From Limnanthes douglasii subsp. nivea (lineage: Eukaryota; Streptophyta; Magnoliopsida; Brassicales; Limnanthaceae): DNA of 64,000 bases. Each line of letters opens with the position of its first letter. Within the stretch, counting starts at the first letter, position 1. Position numbers and translations under genes: made by a program. Positions 10,749-19,949 of the stretch are shown piece after piece. The notes under the pieces were generated by a model. That model made no database searches. It was not told the DNA's origin and worked only from the letters and a program-made list of their open reading frames with translations. Where the stretch lies: positions 121,948,453-122,012,452 of the forward strand of contig JAUPFV010000005.1 in the NCBI GenBank assembly GCA_036936605.1. The letters run 5' to 3'.

Positions 10749-11807
10749 TTATTTCAATGAATATCTTTGTTTTGCACAACTCTTGCATCCTCTCATAGTG
10801 TGTAAGAAGATTTTCCTCAATAACTTGTCCCCCGGCTGGAAATCTCTTCTTTTAACTCTAGAAGAAAACCTGCTTCTCATCAAACCCTGATAGTGTGCAG
10901 CTCTAAGGTGAGCCTTAACTCGTCTTTCCTCTATTAGGTTAAGCTGACCTCTGATTGGCACTTCGTTAGCGTGTTCGGAGAAGTTGTGAACCCGAAATGA
11001 AGGGAGATTTGCTTATATGGGGGCTATTGCATCCATCCCATAGACCAAGGCAAAAGGTGACTCTTGTGTTGCAGCCCCAGGTGTAGTCCGGTAGGCCCAC
11101 AAAACCTCTTGTAAATAGCTAGGCCACTTCCCAGCATCCCCTTCCAAATTCTTCTTTAAACCGGACATTATAGTTCTATTAGCCACTTCAACCTGACCAT
11201 TCGCTTGTGGGTGGAAAGGTGAAGATAAAAAATGTTGTATACCCCTTGAGGCACAGTAACTCTCCATTTCCTTGTTGTCGAACTGTGGCCCATTGTCTGT
11301 CGTTATCTTTTGTGGAACACCTAATCTGCAACAAATGTTGGATAAAATGAATTTTATGACAGCTTTTGATGTTGTTCCTGCCAGGGGGGGCTGCTTCAAC
11401 CCACTTCGAAAAGTAATCTATAGCAACAATTATAGTTATGCGCCCTCTGGACGCCATAGGAAGAGGTCCCACTAAATCTAACCCCCGTCGAGCAAAAGGT
11501 ATAGGCTCAAAAATTGACTCTAAAGGGATGGTGGGACATGAATTTCATTACTATATCTCTGGCATGGATCACACCTTCTCGCCAGCTCCTTAGCATCTTG
11601 CATTATAGAGGGCCAATAATAGCCAGCCAGTAAAACTCTCCTTGTTAGAGCCCTGAATCCACAGTGAGCTGATCCCTCACCATCATGCAATTCGGAGAGG
11701 ACTACTTGAGACTCATCATCTCCTAAACATCGCAAAAGAGGTTTACTGTAAGACTTTTTATACAGAACGTCCCTTTGTATTATAAAACCACGAGCTTTGT
11801 GCTTCAT
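10749..11807 (-). pseudogene. Integrase of the Tat/Retand element
   Basis: Three minus-strand frames make up the integrase. 11807-11520 carries the HHCC zinc-binding domain (HDGEGSAHCGFRAL...CDPCQRY). 11472-11188 holds the first catalytic Asp (AIDYFSKWVEA). 11399-11013 holds the second Asp and the Glu (TTDNGPQFDNKEM; HPQANGQVEVANR) and ends MDAIAPI. 10961-10749 is the C-terminal part (RRDFQPGDKLLRK). The enzyme inserts the cDNA into the genome. A frameshift between the first and second Asp (about 11350-11390) breaks it, and the frame also changes before the C-terminal part. Confidence 0.88.
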
Positions 11808-11819
11808 TTTTCTTGCTAA

Positions 11820-12356
11820 TTATTTATCCGGAGGCAAGATGCCATCGGAGAGATACTGCAGGAGAGGGAATCTCAAATCTTGAGGCTGTTTCATCTGTAC
11901 ATCGAAAATTTCTTCCTCTTTTCTCATATTGAGTTGAATGGAAGGGAACTCCAGCACATGGATCCAAGGATATGACTCAGTATATGCTATGGTTGGCAAG
12001 GAATCTGCTAGTTCATTCTCTGCCTGAGGTATATGCTCATAAACAACGCTTATGAATTTAAGAGCCTCATTTTTAAGAAGAAGTAAGTACTTCACTAGTT
12101 GCTCCTTTTTGGCCTCAGATTGACCTTGCGCATGGTGTATAAGAAGTTGGGAATCGCTCATCAGCTTGACCCTTTTGGCCCCACAAATATAAGCTAACTT
12201 TAAACCAGCTATATCTGCTTCGTATTCGGACTCATTGTTGGAAGCCCTAAAAGCAAAACATATAGCCTGGTACATTTTGTCACCATATGGAGAAGTCAAG
12301 CACCCCTTGCACCACATCCCATAGTACTGGATCCACCATCCGTCCGGACGACCCAT
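11820..12356 (-). pseudogene. Second (archaeal-like) RNase H domain of Tat-type Pol
   Basis: The minus-strand frame reads CLTSPYGDKMYQAICFAFRA, SNNESEYEADIAGLKLAYIC, KLMSDSQLLIHHAQG and PQAENELADSLPTIAY. This gives the Glu, Asp and Asp of RNase H in the order seen in the additional aRH domain of Tat elements. The domain's first motif (VRTDGGSSTMGCG) is at the end of the preceding frame (about 12305-12350), so one frameshift near 12300-12350 separates the two. Its presence behind an ordinary RT-RNase H is the best single lineage marker for Tat. Confidence 0.85.
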
Positions 12357-13720
12357 ACCTTTTTGTCTTTCATCTCAGTAGTCTGCTCTGTATCCCTTTC
12401 AGAGTGGAATTCAACTAAAAAATCAGCCACAACTTGGGCTTTAACACCTGTTCGAGGAGCAAAATCAATATCGAAGTCCCCCAATTCCACTAACCATTTA
12501 GTCATTCTACTTGAAATGTCTGCCTTTTGAAGGATATTATTCAAAGGAAAAGATGTCCGGACGATAATAGGATGTGCCTGAAAATATGGCCTCATCTTCC
12601 TTGCAGCAATTACCAAGACTAGTGCAATTTTTTCGAGCTTTAAATAGTGTTTTTCTGCATCTATCAAGCTTTTGCTGATGTAGTATACTAGATGGGGGTA
12701 ATTATCCACCTCTCTTACCAATACAACACTGATGGCACAACTTGAAACTGCTAAGTATACGAAGAGTGTCTCCCCATCAACAGGTTTAAATAAAGTCTTG
12801 GGGGAGGACAGATGTTTCTTAATCTCATTGAAGGCCTCATCGCACTGTGAAGTCCAGTCAAATCCCTTTGCACCCTTTAGAGTTTGAAAAAACGGGGCAC
12901 ATCTATTCGAAGACCTTGAGATGAATCGATTTAAAGCAGCCAACCTTCCAGTCAACTGTTGTAATTCTTTAACATTCCGAGGAGGCTCCATTTGGAACAA
13001 AGCATTAAGCTGGTCCGGATCGGGCTGTATCCCTTGCTCACTTATTATATAACCTAGGAACTTCCCGGACTGCACTCCGAACACACATTTTTCTGGGTTT
13101 AGCTTTAAATTCACTTTTACTAAGTTAGCAAAAGTTTCTTGGAGGTCTGCCACATGTAGTTGTTCATCCACACTTTTCACCATCATGTCATCAATGTATA
13201 CTTCCATATTTCTTCCAATTTGATTAGCAAAGGCTTTGTTCACCAATCTCTGATAAGTAGCCCCAACAATTTTCAATCCGAATGGCATCACCTTGTAGCA
13301 ATGAAGACCCCTATCGGTGACAAATGTGGTATGCTCCTGATCCTTCGGATCTACTTGAATCTGATTGTACCCGGAGAAAGCATCCATAAAGGATAGTAGC
13401 TTATTTCCAGAAGTGGAATCTACCAGCTGATCAATCCAGGGGACTGGATATAAATCTTTTGGGCAAGCCCTATTGAGATCTGTGAAGTCAATGCACATAC
13501 GCCACTTTCCATTTTTCTTTTTCACCAAGACCGGGTTGGCAGTCCACAAAGGATATTGAGACTCCTTTATATGTCCCATTTTTGTGAGCCTGTCAACTTC
13601 TTGAACAATAACATCAGCCTTTTCCTTGGAAAAAGCCCTTCTCTTTTGTACCACAGGTGTTATGTCTCTCCGGATGGACAGGTGATGTGATATAATATCT
13701 GCTGGAATCCCTGTAACATC
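12296..13720 (-). CDS. Reverse transcriptase and first RNase H of the Tat/Retand element
   Basis: The open frame has 452 codons from an internal Met at 13654, but RT homology starts earlier (SIRRDITPVVQKRRAFSKEK at about 13720), so that Met is not a true start. Motifs in order: LVKKKNGKWRMCIDFTDLNR, FSGYNQIQVDPKDQEHTTF, MPFGLKIVGATYQRLVNKAF, the active site VYIDDMMVKS (YIDD), KFLGYIISEQGI, then the RNase H part (FVYLAVSSCAISVVLVRE; KMRPYFQAHPI). It copies the RNA genome into DNA. In the intact element it is cut from the Pol polyprotein by the protease at 14654-13929. The RT itself shows no stop. Confidence 0.93.
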   Translation of the reverse strand, partial: DVTGIPADIISHHLSIRRDITPVVQKRRAFSKEKADVIVQEVDRLTKMGHIKESQYPLWTANPVLVKKKNGKWRMCIDFTDLNRACPKDLYPVPWIDQLVDSTSGNKLLSFMDAFSGYNQIQVDPKDQEHTTFVTDRGLHCYKVMPFGLKIVGATYQRLVNKAFANQIGRNMEVYIDDMMVKSVDEQLHVADLQETFANLVKVNLKLNPEKCVFGVQSGKFLGYIISEQGIQPDPDQLNALFQMEPPRNVKELQQLTGRLAALNRFISRSSNRCAPFFQTLKGAKGFDWTSQCDEAFNEIKKHLSSPKTLFKPVDGETLFVYLAVSSCAISVVLVREVDNYPHLVYYISKSLIDAEKHYLKLEKIALVLVIAARKMRPYFQAHPIIVRTSFPLNNILQKADISSRMTKWLVELGDFDIDFAPRTGVKAQVVADFLVEFHSERDTEQTTEMKDKKVWVVRTDGGSSTMGCGARGA

Positions 13721-13928
13721 AGCGTTGCACCAAGCAAAAATATGCTAATGGTCTTTTAGAAACTTTAACATCTTAATCTTCAGTTTGGATGGCATTTTGG
13801 ACCCTATCTTAACATTTTTTTCCTTCTTCCAAAGAGTGTGTTTCAACTTCTTCAACCGGTATCAACACTCCAGGGGTCTCTCTAGGGTCATCAATTTCAC
13901 CCTCACCCCTAGAAAGCCCCTCAAACTG

Positions 13929-14654
13929 CTATTCTTCGTTGGTACGAACTTCCCCCAATGTCCGTGGAGCCAGGGCTGTAGCATAACACTCTCTTGCAAT
14001 CTTTTGACTACTCCGGACAACTCCCACTTGTCCTTGAACAACATATTTCAAACATTGGTGGACTGTCGAAGCCACTGCATGCATCCTAGAGAGCCAAGAC
14101 CTCCCTAAAATAGCATTATAACAAGTGGGACAATCCACCACAATAAAAAGTATACTCACCATCTTCTTAAAAGGGCCCTTGCCCAATAAAACTTCCTCTT
14201 TGAACTCCCTTATCACATCTGCTGAGCTCCCAGTGAAGCCCACAATTGATTTGTCCGAACGCTGAATTACGGATGGATTTTGCATCTTTTTGTAAGTGTT
14301 TAAGAAGAGGATATTGGCTGAACTCCCAGTATCCACCAAGATTTGTCTTATGTCATTGCCCCCAATGGATGCTCCTATGACAACAACATCTTCATGAGGG
14401 CTAGCTATATCCCTTAAATTATCTTCATAAAAAACAATGAAGGGAAATGGAATTTGTGATTGGTAGGAGGTCATGCCTCCTTCCAGCTGGGTGGCTAAAG
14501 TATGAACGTGCCTCTTCCTTGAAGAAGCAGTAGGAGCTGTCATAGTATCCCCTCCGAAAATTGTGAGTGACTCAAAAAATTCAATAAGCCCGGAGACTGT
14601 TTTACAACGTTCCTGAATGGCACCCACCCTATTTCGAGTTGGATCAGGATCCAA
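13929..14654 (-). pseudogene. Aspartic protease region of the Tat/Retand element
   Basis: The 241-codon minus-strand frame contains GGNDIRQILVDTGSSANILF, the DTG active site of a retropepsin in its usual DTGSSA(N/D)IL setting, and later AILGRSWLSRMHAVAST, the flap/ILGR region common in plant gypsy proteases. It matures Gag-Pol. The Met at 14654 is only the first in the frame; the Gag C-terminus probably ran into it. A frame break near 13930 separates it from RT. Confidence 0.85.
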
Positions 14655-14888
14655 ATATTATGACTCTACATTAAATCTTTCGATTATAACCATAGCTCCC
14701 TCCGGAGCAGCATTTCTTGGACCAACCCGATGAGCATTATCAGGCCTATTTCCTCCTCTTCTTTTGACATATGCCCCCAGCTTCCCTCTTTCAATCAAGT
14801 TCTGAACTTCTTGTTTCAAGGCTATACAATCATCAGTGGTATGGCAGTATCATTATGGTACTGGCAGAAAGAGTTGTTACGATGTTCC

Positions 14889-16200
14889 CTAGGAGATTGC
14901 AGCGCGGCCGGTATCATTATAGTGCACTTCTTCCTTTGTTTTATCGTAAATGGTGGCCACACTTTCTTTTAATTCTGCAAACCACTCCAGTTGAACCCAT
15001 GGCCCTCTCTTATTCCTAGATTGTTGACTCTGGGCAGGTGCAGCTGGCTGAGATTGAGCTTTAGCCCTGTTATGCCCTTGTCCGGTCTCCCTCGCTTTGT
15101 TCCCGGACTGATTTTGGTTGGGGTTTGGTGCAACTGGGGCAGACCTCACCTGCCTGTGCACCCTAGTTTTCTTTGTTTCATCAACATTGATTTGCTTTCC
15201 GACTTGATTCAGCAAACCTCCCCAAGTCGTGGCTTTCTTTCTGGTCACTGAATCAGCCAAATTTCCAGGGTTTAAGCCCTGTCTCAAGGATGTTATTGCT
15301 ACTTGCTCGAAGCAATCAGCCAACCCATTTTTGGTGTTTACAAAACGACTTATGTATTCTTTCAATGATTCGTTTGGTTCTTGGGCATAATGGATTATTG
15401 TGTCCCCATTGCCTTTTAATTCTTTACTCCCAACAAACTGCCTTCAAAAGGCCACCCAGAAGGTATCAAAGTTCGTGATGCAGCCTTGAGGTAGATTGTT
15501 ATACCATTTTAGAGCACTCCCCGTAAAGGATTGGGAGAATGCTCTACAAAGTAACTTGTCATCATGAAGTTTTTAAATTGCTCCAAGTGGTTGTCCGGAT
15601 CAGTACTGTCATCGTACTTCTCCATTTTAGTACTATCCAATTCCGGCCACGACTGAACACAGTATCCTCATTGGGAGTTGCAAAGATTCCTGGTTCATCG
15701 TAGAAGGCGAAATGATCCATCAGCATCCGATCTACATGCCTCCGGCTGTGAGATGATCCTTTGCCTATATTCCTCTTCAATTTTTCATGTCTATCCCTTT
15801 TTCTTGAATACTTTTTAATCAACTTTTGCTTCTTTTTGGATTGGCCCTCATCACTGTTGGAGGATAAGGATTCTTCGACTCCATCCTCGTCCGAGGAGCT
15901 ACCAGAAGACTCTGAGTTTGAATCAGAACTCTCCACTGGTTTAGACTGGTGAGACTTTTTGGAGCTAGCATGAGTCTTCTTGGTACTCACATGAGTCTTC
16001 GAAGGCTCATGCTCTCTAGGGTTGTCGGTATGATGAGCGGCTGATGCTTTTGACTTTTCTTTCATGCCCATCTTAGCCTTCTCTGCCCTCAGAGCTTCTA
16101 TCTCGCCCTTTAATCTATCACGCTCCTCGATGGTGTATTCATCATTTTCACCCACCACTTCAATCAAAGCTGGTGGTACTTCCGTGGCGTCCAAATTCAT
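14889..16200 (-). pseudogene. Gag of the Tat/Retand element (frameshifted)
   Basis: The ATG at 16200 starts a charged N-terminus (IEERDRLKGEIEALRAEKAK, then Ser/Lys/His-rich) to 15562. After a frameshift the reverse complement of 15560-15480 reads DKLLCRAFSQSFTGSALKWY, the conserved retrotrans_gag core. The last frame (15365-14889) gives LKEYISRF and a basic Gln/Pro-rich tail. This is the capsid/nucleocapsid protein. The start is supported by its position, 73 bp after the LTR. At least two frame breaks make it non-functional. Confidence 0.85.
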
Positions 16201-16253
16201 TCGGACGTATTTTCCTGTTGGTTTCGAATGCTTGATTCAGGAACCGTCGTCCT

Positions 16254-16272
16254 CCCACTATGGTCGCCAATT
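16254..16272 (-). other. Primer-binding site of the Tat/Retand element
   Basis: Right after the 5' LTR end (CCTCACCA in element sense) the minus strand reads AATTGGCGACCATAGTGGG, the usual place and style (TGGCGACC...) of a gypsy tRNA primer site. I cannot name the tRNA. The site at 62993 has the same start. Confidence 0.7.
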
Positions 16273-16680
16273 TGGTGAGGTTTATTTTCGTCTGAGGGTA
16301 AGTTTGTAATTTTTGTTTGGAGTTTTGTGGAAGTTTGTAAGTATTGAATGTTTGAGTAGTGAGTAGAGGGAGAATTAAGCAGCCTGGTTGTATTTAATTT
16401 TCATTACCCTCATTTAATGTTGGTGGTTGTGTATTTATACCCTTACATTTGGGCCTTATGGGCTTTTGGGTCATGTTTAATGGACCGAGGTCAAGTTTAA
16501 GGACCCATGAGCTCTTAGTAGGAGAGCATGCAGCTTAGTCAAGAAGTGATTAGTTTTTTAAGTACTTTAGTTCTTGTTCAAACAGTCCAATGGATGAGGT
16601 GTTCGAACTACCCTATCTGGTTAAGTGGTCTTTGTCCGAACTGTCGCTGTCCGAAAAGGTAACAGAATCCGGACTCATCA
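16273..16680 (-). repeat. Gypsy element LTR (5' LTR in element orientation)
   Basis: 408 bp, same length as 6857-7264 with about 19 substitutions. It ends ...GACTCATCA next to the CTAGT duplication at 16681-16685. Confidence 0.95.
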
Positions 16681-16685
16681 CTAGT
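16681..16685 (+). repeat. Target-site duplication CTAGT, right copy
   Basis: Matches 6852-6856. Removing the element and one copy rejoins the Ulp1 gene sequence. Confidence 0.95.
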
Positions 16686-16974
16686 AGCTACAACCCACTG
16701 TTGATGTGGAGCAAACACATTCCAGATAAGACAAAAAATACAGCCGATACCCTGGTATAAAATTAAATGCTAAAAATATATTGCAAGTGTTTGTGGCCAT
16801 ATGTAGCAATCCCATAGCAACGTATCTAACAATGTGTTATTAGAATTGCAGCTAAACAATTGATTCGCCTATCTCGCAATGTCGCATACTGTATCTAGCA
16901 ATGATAGTCATCGTATATAGCATTGACATAGTATCGTAAATCGCAATGTAAAAATGAATTACTTGATTTTGTAG

Positions 16975-17232
16975 TTGGCCTATTGCATGAAGAAAAAATA
17001 CATACCTCATGTGAAAGGTGGATACAAAATAAATACAATGAGAAATATCCCACAGCAGGAGAAGGAGAGCCTTGACTGCGGTGTTTTTGTTTGTAAGTAC
17101 GCAAAAGACATCATTCAGAAAAATGGTATGTTCCTCTGGAATATGGAAAGGAAATGCCCGCCGAAACAAGAGCTGAAATATTTAAGCATTTCCTCAATGA
17201 TTCAAACACAAAGAGATGATGGTAGTATGTAA
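16975..17232 (+). pseudogene. Ulp1-family gene, C-terminal exon with catalytic Cys box
   Basis: The exon follows a splice-acceptor-like GATTTTGTAG and reads MKKKYIPHVKGGYKINTMRN, then QQEKESLDCGVFVCKYAKDI, ending at TAA 17230-17232. Gln plus DCGVFVCKY is the C48 (Ulp1/SENP) active-site box: oxyanion-hole Gln and nucleophile Cys. It completes the protease whose His box is at about 6815, 9.8 kb upstream across the inserted retrotransposon. Ulp1-type enzymes cleave SUMO or related tails; the substrate of transposon-borne versions is not known. The exon itself has no stop before its end, but upstream exons are broken. Confidence 0.8.
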
Positions 17233-17509
17233 TCCATTTTTTGGGAGCGGGATGTATGATTCAGTTAACAAAGGATGCTAATATTAGACAATTACTCTGA
17301 ACTTATTAACAATTGCAAACGTATCTCATTTTGCCATACATATCGAAAATGTTATGTAATTTGTTACTACAAGATGTTATTTCTACCAACTTTTGTATTA
17401 ATAGCAATTTTTATAGTATCTTTACCAATGTCATGTTTTTCTAAACTATCTTGGAAGATCCTCCTACTTTTTTTGTATGAATAAATTTTACATCACTTGT
17501 AATCCTAGA

Positions 17510-18150
17510 CTGTTGTATCTAGGAATGTCTTTATATCGTATCTATCAGTCTTATAATCAAGTATCTAGCAATGTCTATTCGTATCTAGCAATTCTACACT
17601 TCTTCATCTAGCAATGTCTTTATATCGTATGTAGCAATGTAGAAATGCTGTATCTATCAATGTACTTATAGTGTATCTAACGACATTGTTATATCATGTC
17701 TAGCAATGTCATAATGTTGTATCTCTCAAACAAATTATCACGTATCTAGGAATGTTTTTATAACATGTCTAGTAATGTTATACGGATGTATCATTTATCC
17801 TCTGTAAACGCAAGCTACCATTGTTTTTGCGGTATCTAGAAATGTTCATATTATGAATATAGCAATGTTAATATGCTGCATCTAGCAATTTTAATATCAT
17901 GTACCTAGCAATCATTATATGCAGCATCTAGCAATGTTCATAAGCTCAATCTAGCAACCTTGTTACAACCCATCTAGCAAACTTTTGGATTCTGTATCTA
18001 TCAAAGTCGTTACACTGTATCTAGTAATGGCTAGATGTTGTATTTAGCAATATCAATATAACGTATCTAGCAATGATATATAGTTGTGGTTTTTAATTTG
18101 AGATATGGTTTATCTAGCAGTGTTAAATGGGCGTAAATCGCAATGACATA
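17510..18150 (+). repeat. Dense CTAGCAATG motif array after the Ulp1 gene
   Basis: About twenty degenerate copies of GTATCTAGCAATGTC/T, all plus-oriented, spaced roughly 20-40 bp. The part from about 17845 to 18125 aligns collinearly with the intron-4 array (landmarks AATCTAGCAACCTTG, TCGTTACACTGTATCTAG and ATGGTTTATCTAGCAGT). It ends with AAATCGCAATGAC. Confidence 0.85.
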
Positions 18151-18412
18151 TTAATGATTGAGCAACTATATTACTGGACTGCGAGATATGTTTATTGGTA
18201 GACGAGTAAATTAAATGAGATCGAAATGACTGTTAACTACATCCATCAGTGATTAAAAGTAAATTTGTTTAATCCTATTGGTTATCTTGTTAGTTGAAAA
18301 GACAAAGGTAGATGAGTTGAATCATTATATGCATTAATTAGACGTGTTCAATTAAATTTTTGCAATTAATTGTAGTTGCTAGATGGGACGTAACCTTGGG
18401 CATTGCATTTCT

Positions 18413-18420
18413 CTATAAGT
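18413..18420 (+). promoter_or_regulatory. TATA box of the acidic-protein gene
   Basis: CTATAAGT in CTCTATAAGTAGGGG, about 145 bp before the ATG at 18558. A start of transcription about 30 bp on would give a 5' UTR of roughly 110 nt rich in CAA/ACC, typical of plant leaders. Confidence 0.5.
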
Positions 18421-18557
18421 AGGGGATGATAGTTTAGCATATTCATCTCACACTTTTCTGCAAAGAAAAATACCAACTAGAAAACCACCAGCCAAGTTTT
18501 GCCTACCTTGCAACAAAACAGCTCTTGAAAATAGCCCCATCTTCCCCAGTTACACCT

Positions 18558-18926
18558 ATGTACTCGTCCGACGACGGATGGTCTTTGGACTACTACTTAG
18601 ACAACAAGGCATACAAGCGAACTACCACTTCGGAGTACTCATCGGATGGGGAGAATAACTGCTCCCTTTGGTCTTCCGACCATGAAGACCAGTACGCTTC
18701 GTGGGACTCATGGTCACTGGACGACAACTACGAATCCAACACTGAACAAATTCCAAAAAGGAAGAGACTTCGGGATAGCTGGGACTCTGAAAAGGGAGAG
18801 GACAATAGTATTGAGGAAGGCGACGATGAGAAGTTGGAGGACGATGAGGACGAAGAAGTCGAAGAATAAGAGGAGGAGGGATCTGAAGGGTCTGATGAAG
18901 AGGACGACGACATGGATTCTGATTAG
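18558..18926 (+). pseudogene. Small acidic Asp/Glu/Ser-rich protein gene, one internal stop
   Basis: From ATG 18558 the frame reads MYSSDDGWSLDYYLDN..., 103 codons to a TAA at 18867-18869. Beyond it the same frame goes on acidic (EEEGSEGSDEEDDDMDSD) to TAG 18924-18926. The TAA is thus likely a nonsense mutation in a protein of about 122 residues. It holds repeated Trp-Ser-Leu-Asp units (DDGWSLDYY; DSWSLDDNY), a basic KRKR patch and an acidic C-terminal third. There is no signal peptide or membrane segment; the KRKR patch followed by an acidic tail suggests a nuclear or chromatin role, but that is a guess. It has its own TATA box and a T-rich 3' region. It lies between Ulp1 and mudrA inside the Mutator-like element. 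I do not recognise the family. Confidence 0.5.
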
Positions 18927-19329
18927 GTTTAAGGAAGTTCATACATCATCGTTTCATTGTCTTTTGTTTTTTTTATTTTTTTTTAATTTCTTTTTATGTT
19001 TTGATGGACTGATAACTTTCACCAACCCTCTGAGCAGTTTCATTTTTGGGAGGGTTGTTGTATTTAGCAGTTGTAATGCCATGACTGATGTTCTAAAATT
19101 ATTATGGTTTTATTAGTATTTGTGTTATATATATTACTTTGCATGTTGTTCAGATTTTAAGACTTTAACTAAAAATTTGAGAGAAAGAAATTACGTGGAG
19201 CAGTTGTAAAGGCAGTTAGGATTCACAATCACAATGTTATCACTAAAATAACTAGTAAATCGCAGGGATTACCAGGGTACACATCAAAGTTTTAGATAAA
19301 CTACAAGAATAAACATCTTAAATAAATCA

Positions 19330-19860
19330 ACATCAATCGCAGTGTTACACGTATCTAGCAACATCAATGTCACAGATCTATCGTCAATCTAGCAGTCTCG
19401 ATTAGCGTTAAATCACAAACACTTGGAAAATCTATGATTCAACCTAAATCTAACTTCGTAGGGTGGATCATATGTGTTTGACATGAAACAAAAATGTAGA
19501 AATTGCAATCTAAATATAGCTAATCTATCAAAAAATGTGAACCTTAAAATCACAGAGATAAGTTGTTGGATCTAGCAACGTTAGGTATGGCTGATAGGTA
19601 CTTCATGTTACTGGAATGCAAATGCATGGAGCAATCTGTATCTCGAAATACTAAATAAACGTATCTAGCAATCTCGTTGTAAACCAATAATCGCATATAT
19701 ATGAAACCGTATCTATCAAATTTGGATCAGAAACTTATTATCAATGATACTACGAATTATATAGTGAGTATCTAGCATTGTAATCGTAGCCTATCTAGCA
19801 ATGTCAACATTGGTTATAATAAGAATTAACGATACAACCAGACCTTGTACATATCAATGT
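19330..19860 (+). repeat. Motif cluster between acidic gene and mudrA
   Basis: Copies of CGTATCTAGCAA and AATCGCAGTG near 19335, 19351, 19389, 19567, 19660, 19767 and 19790. All are in plus orientation although the neighbouring mudrA gene runs on the minus strand. No coding capacity was recognised in 18930-19940. Confidence 0.65.
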
Positions 19861-19949
19861 TAATAGTATCCAAACATATAAGTCGAAATATAAGGAGTAC
19901 TTATCTATCAAAATCCAAATGTTACAAAAAAATAACGAACATAAGTTCA

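Larger units (their letters stand above)
6857..16680 (-). mobile_element. Complete Ty3/gypsy retrotransposon, Tat/Retand type, with antisense extra gene
   Basis: A 9824-bp element bounded by two 408-bp LTRs and a CTAGT duplication. Read on the minus strand the order is LTR, primer-binding site, Gag, protease, reverse transcriptase with RNase H, a second (archaeal-like) RNase H, integrase, an antisense gene, polypurine tract, LTR. The order PR-RT-RH-aRH-INT and the antisense gene between pol and the 3' LTR are marks of the Tat lineage (Retand/Ogre relatives). Frameshifts and stops in gag, pol and the antisense gene make it non-autonomous now. By hand count the LTRs differ at about 19 of 408 positions (4.7%). 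Confidence 0.92.

Noticed and set aside
6857..16680. LTR element as an endogenous pararetrovirus
   Set aside because: It has LTRs, an integrase and a TSD, and no movement protein; it is a Ty3/gypsy element.
18646..19116. 156-codon plus-strand ORF overlapping the acidic-protein gene
   Set aside because: It is another frame of the 18558-18926 gene, runs into its T-rich 3' region, and has no leader of its own.
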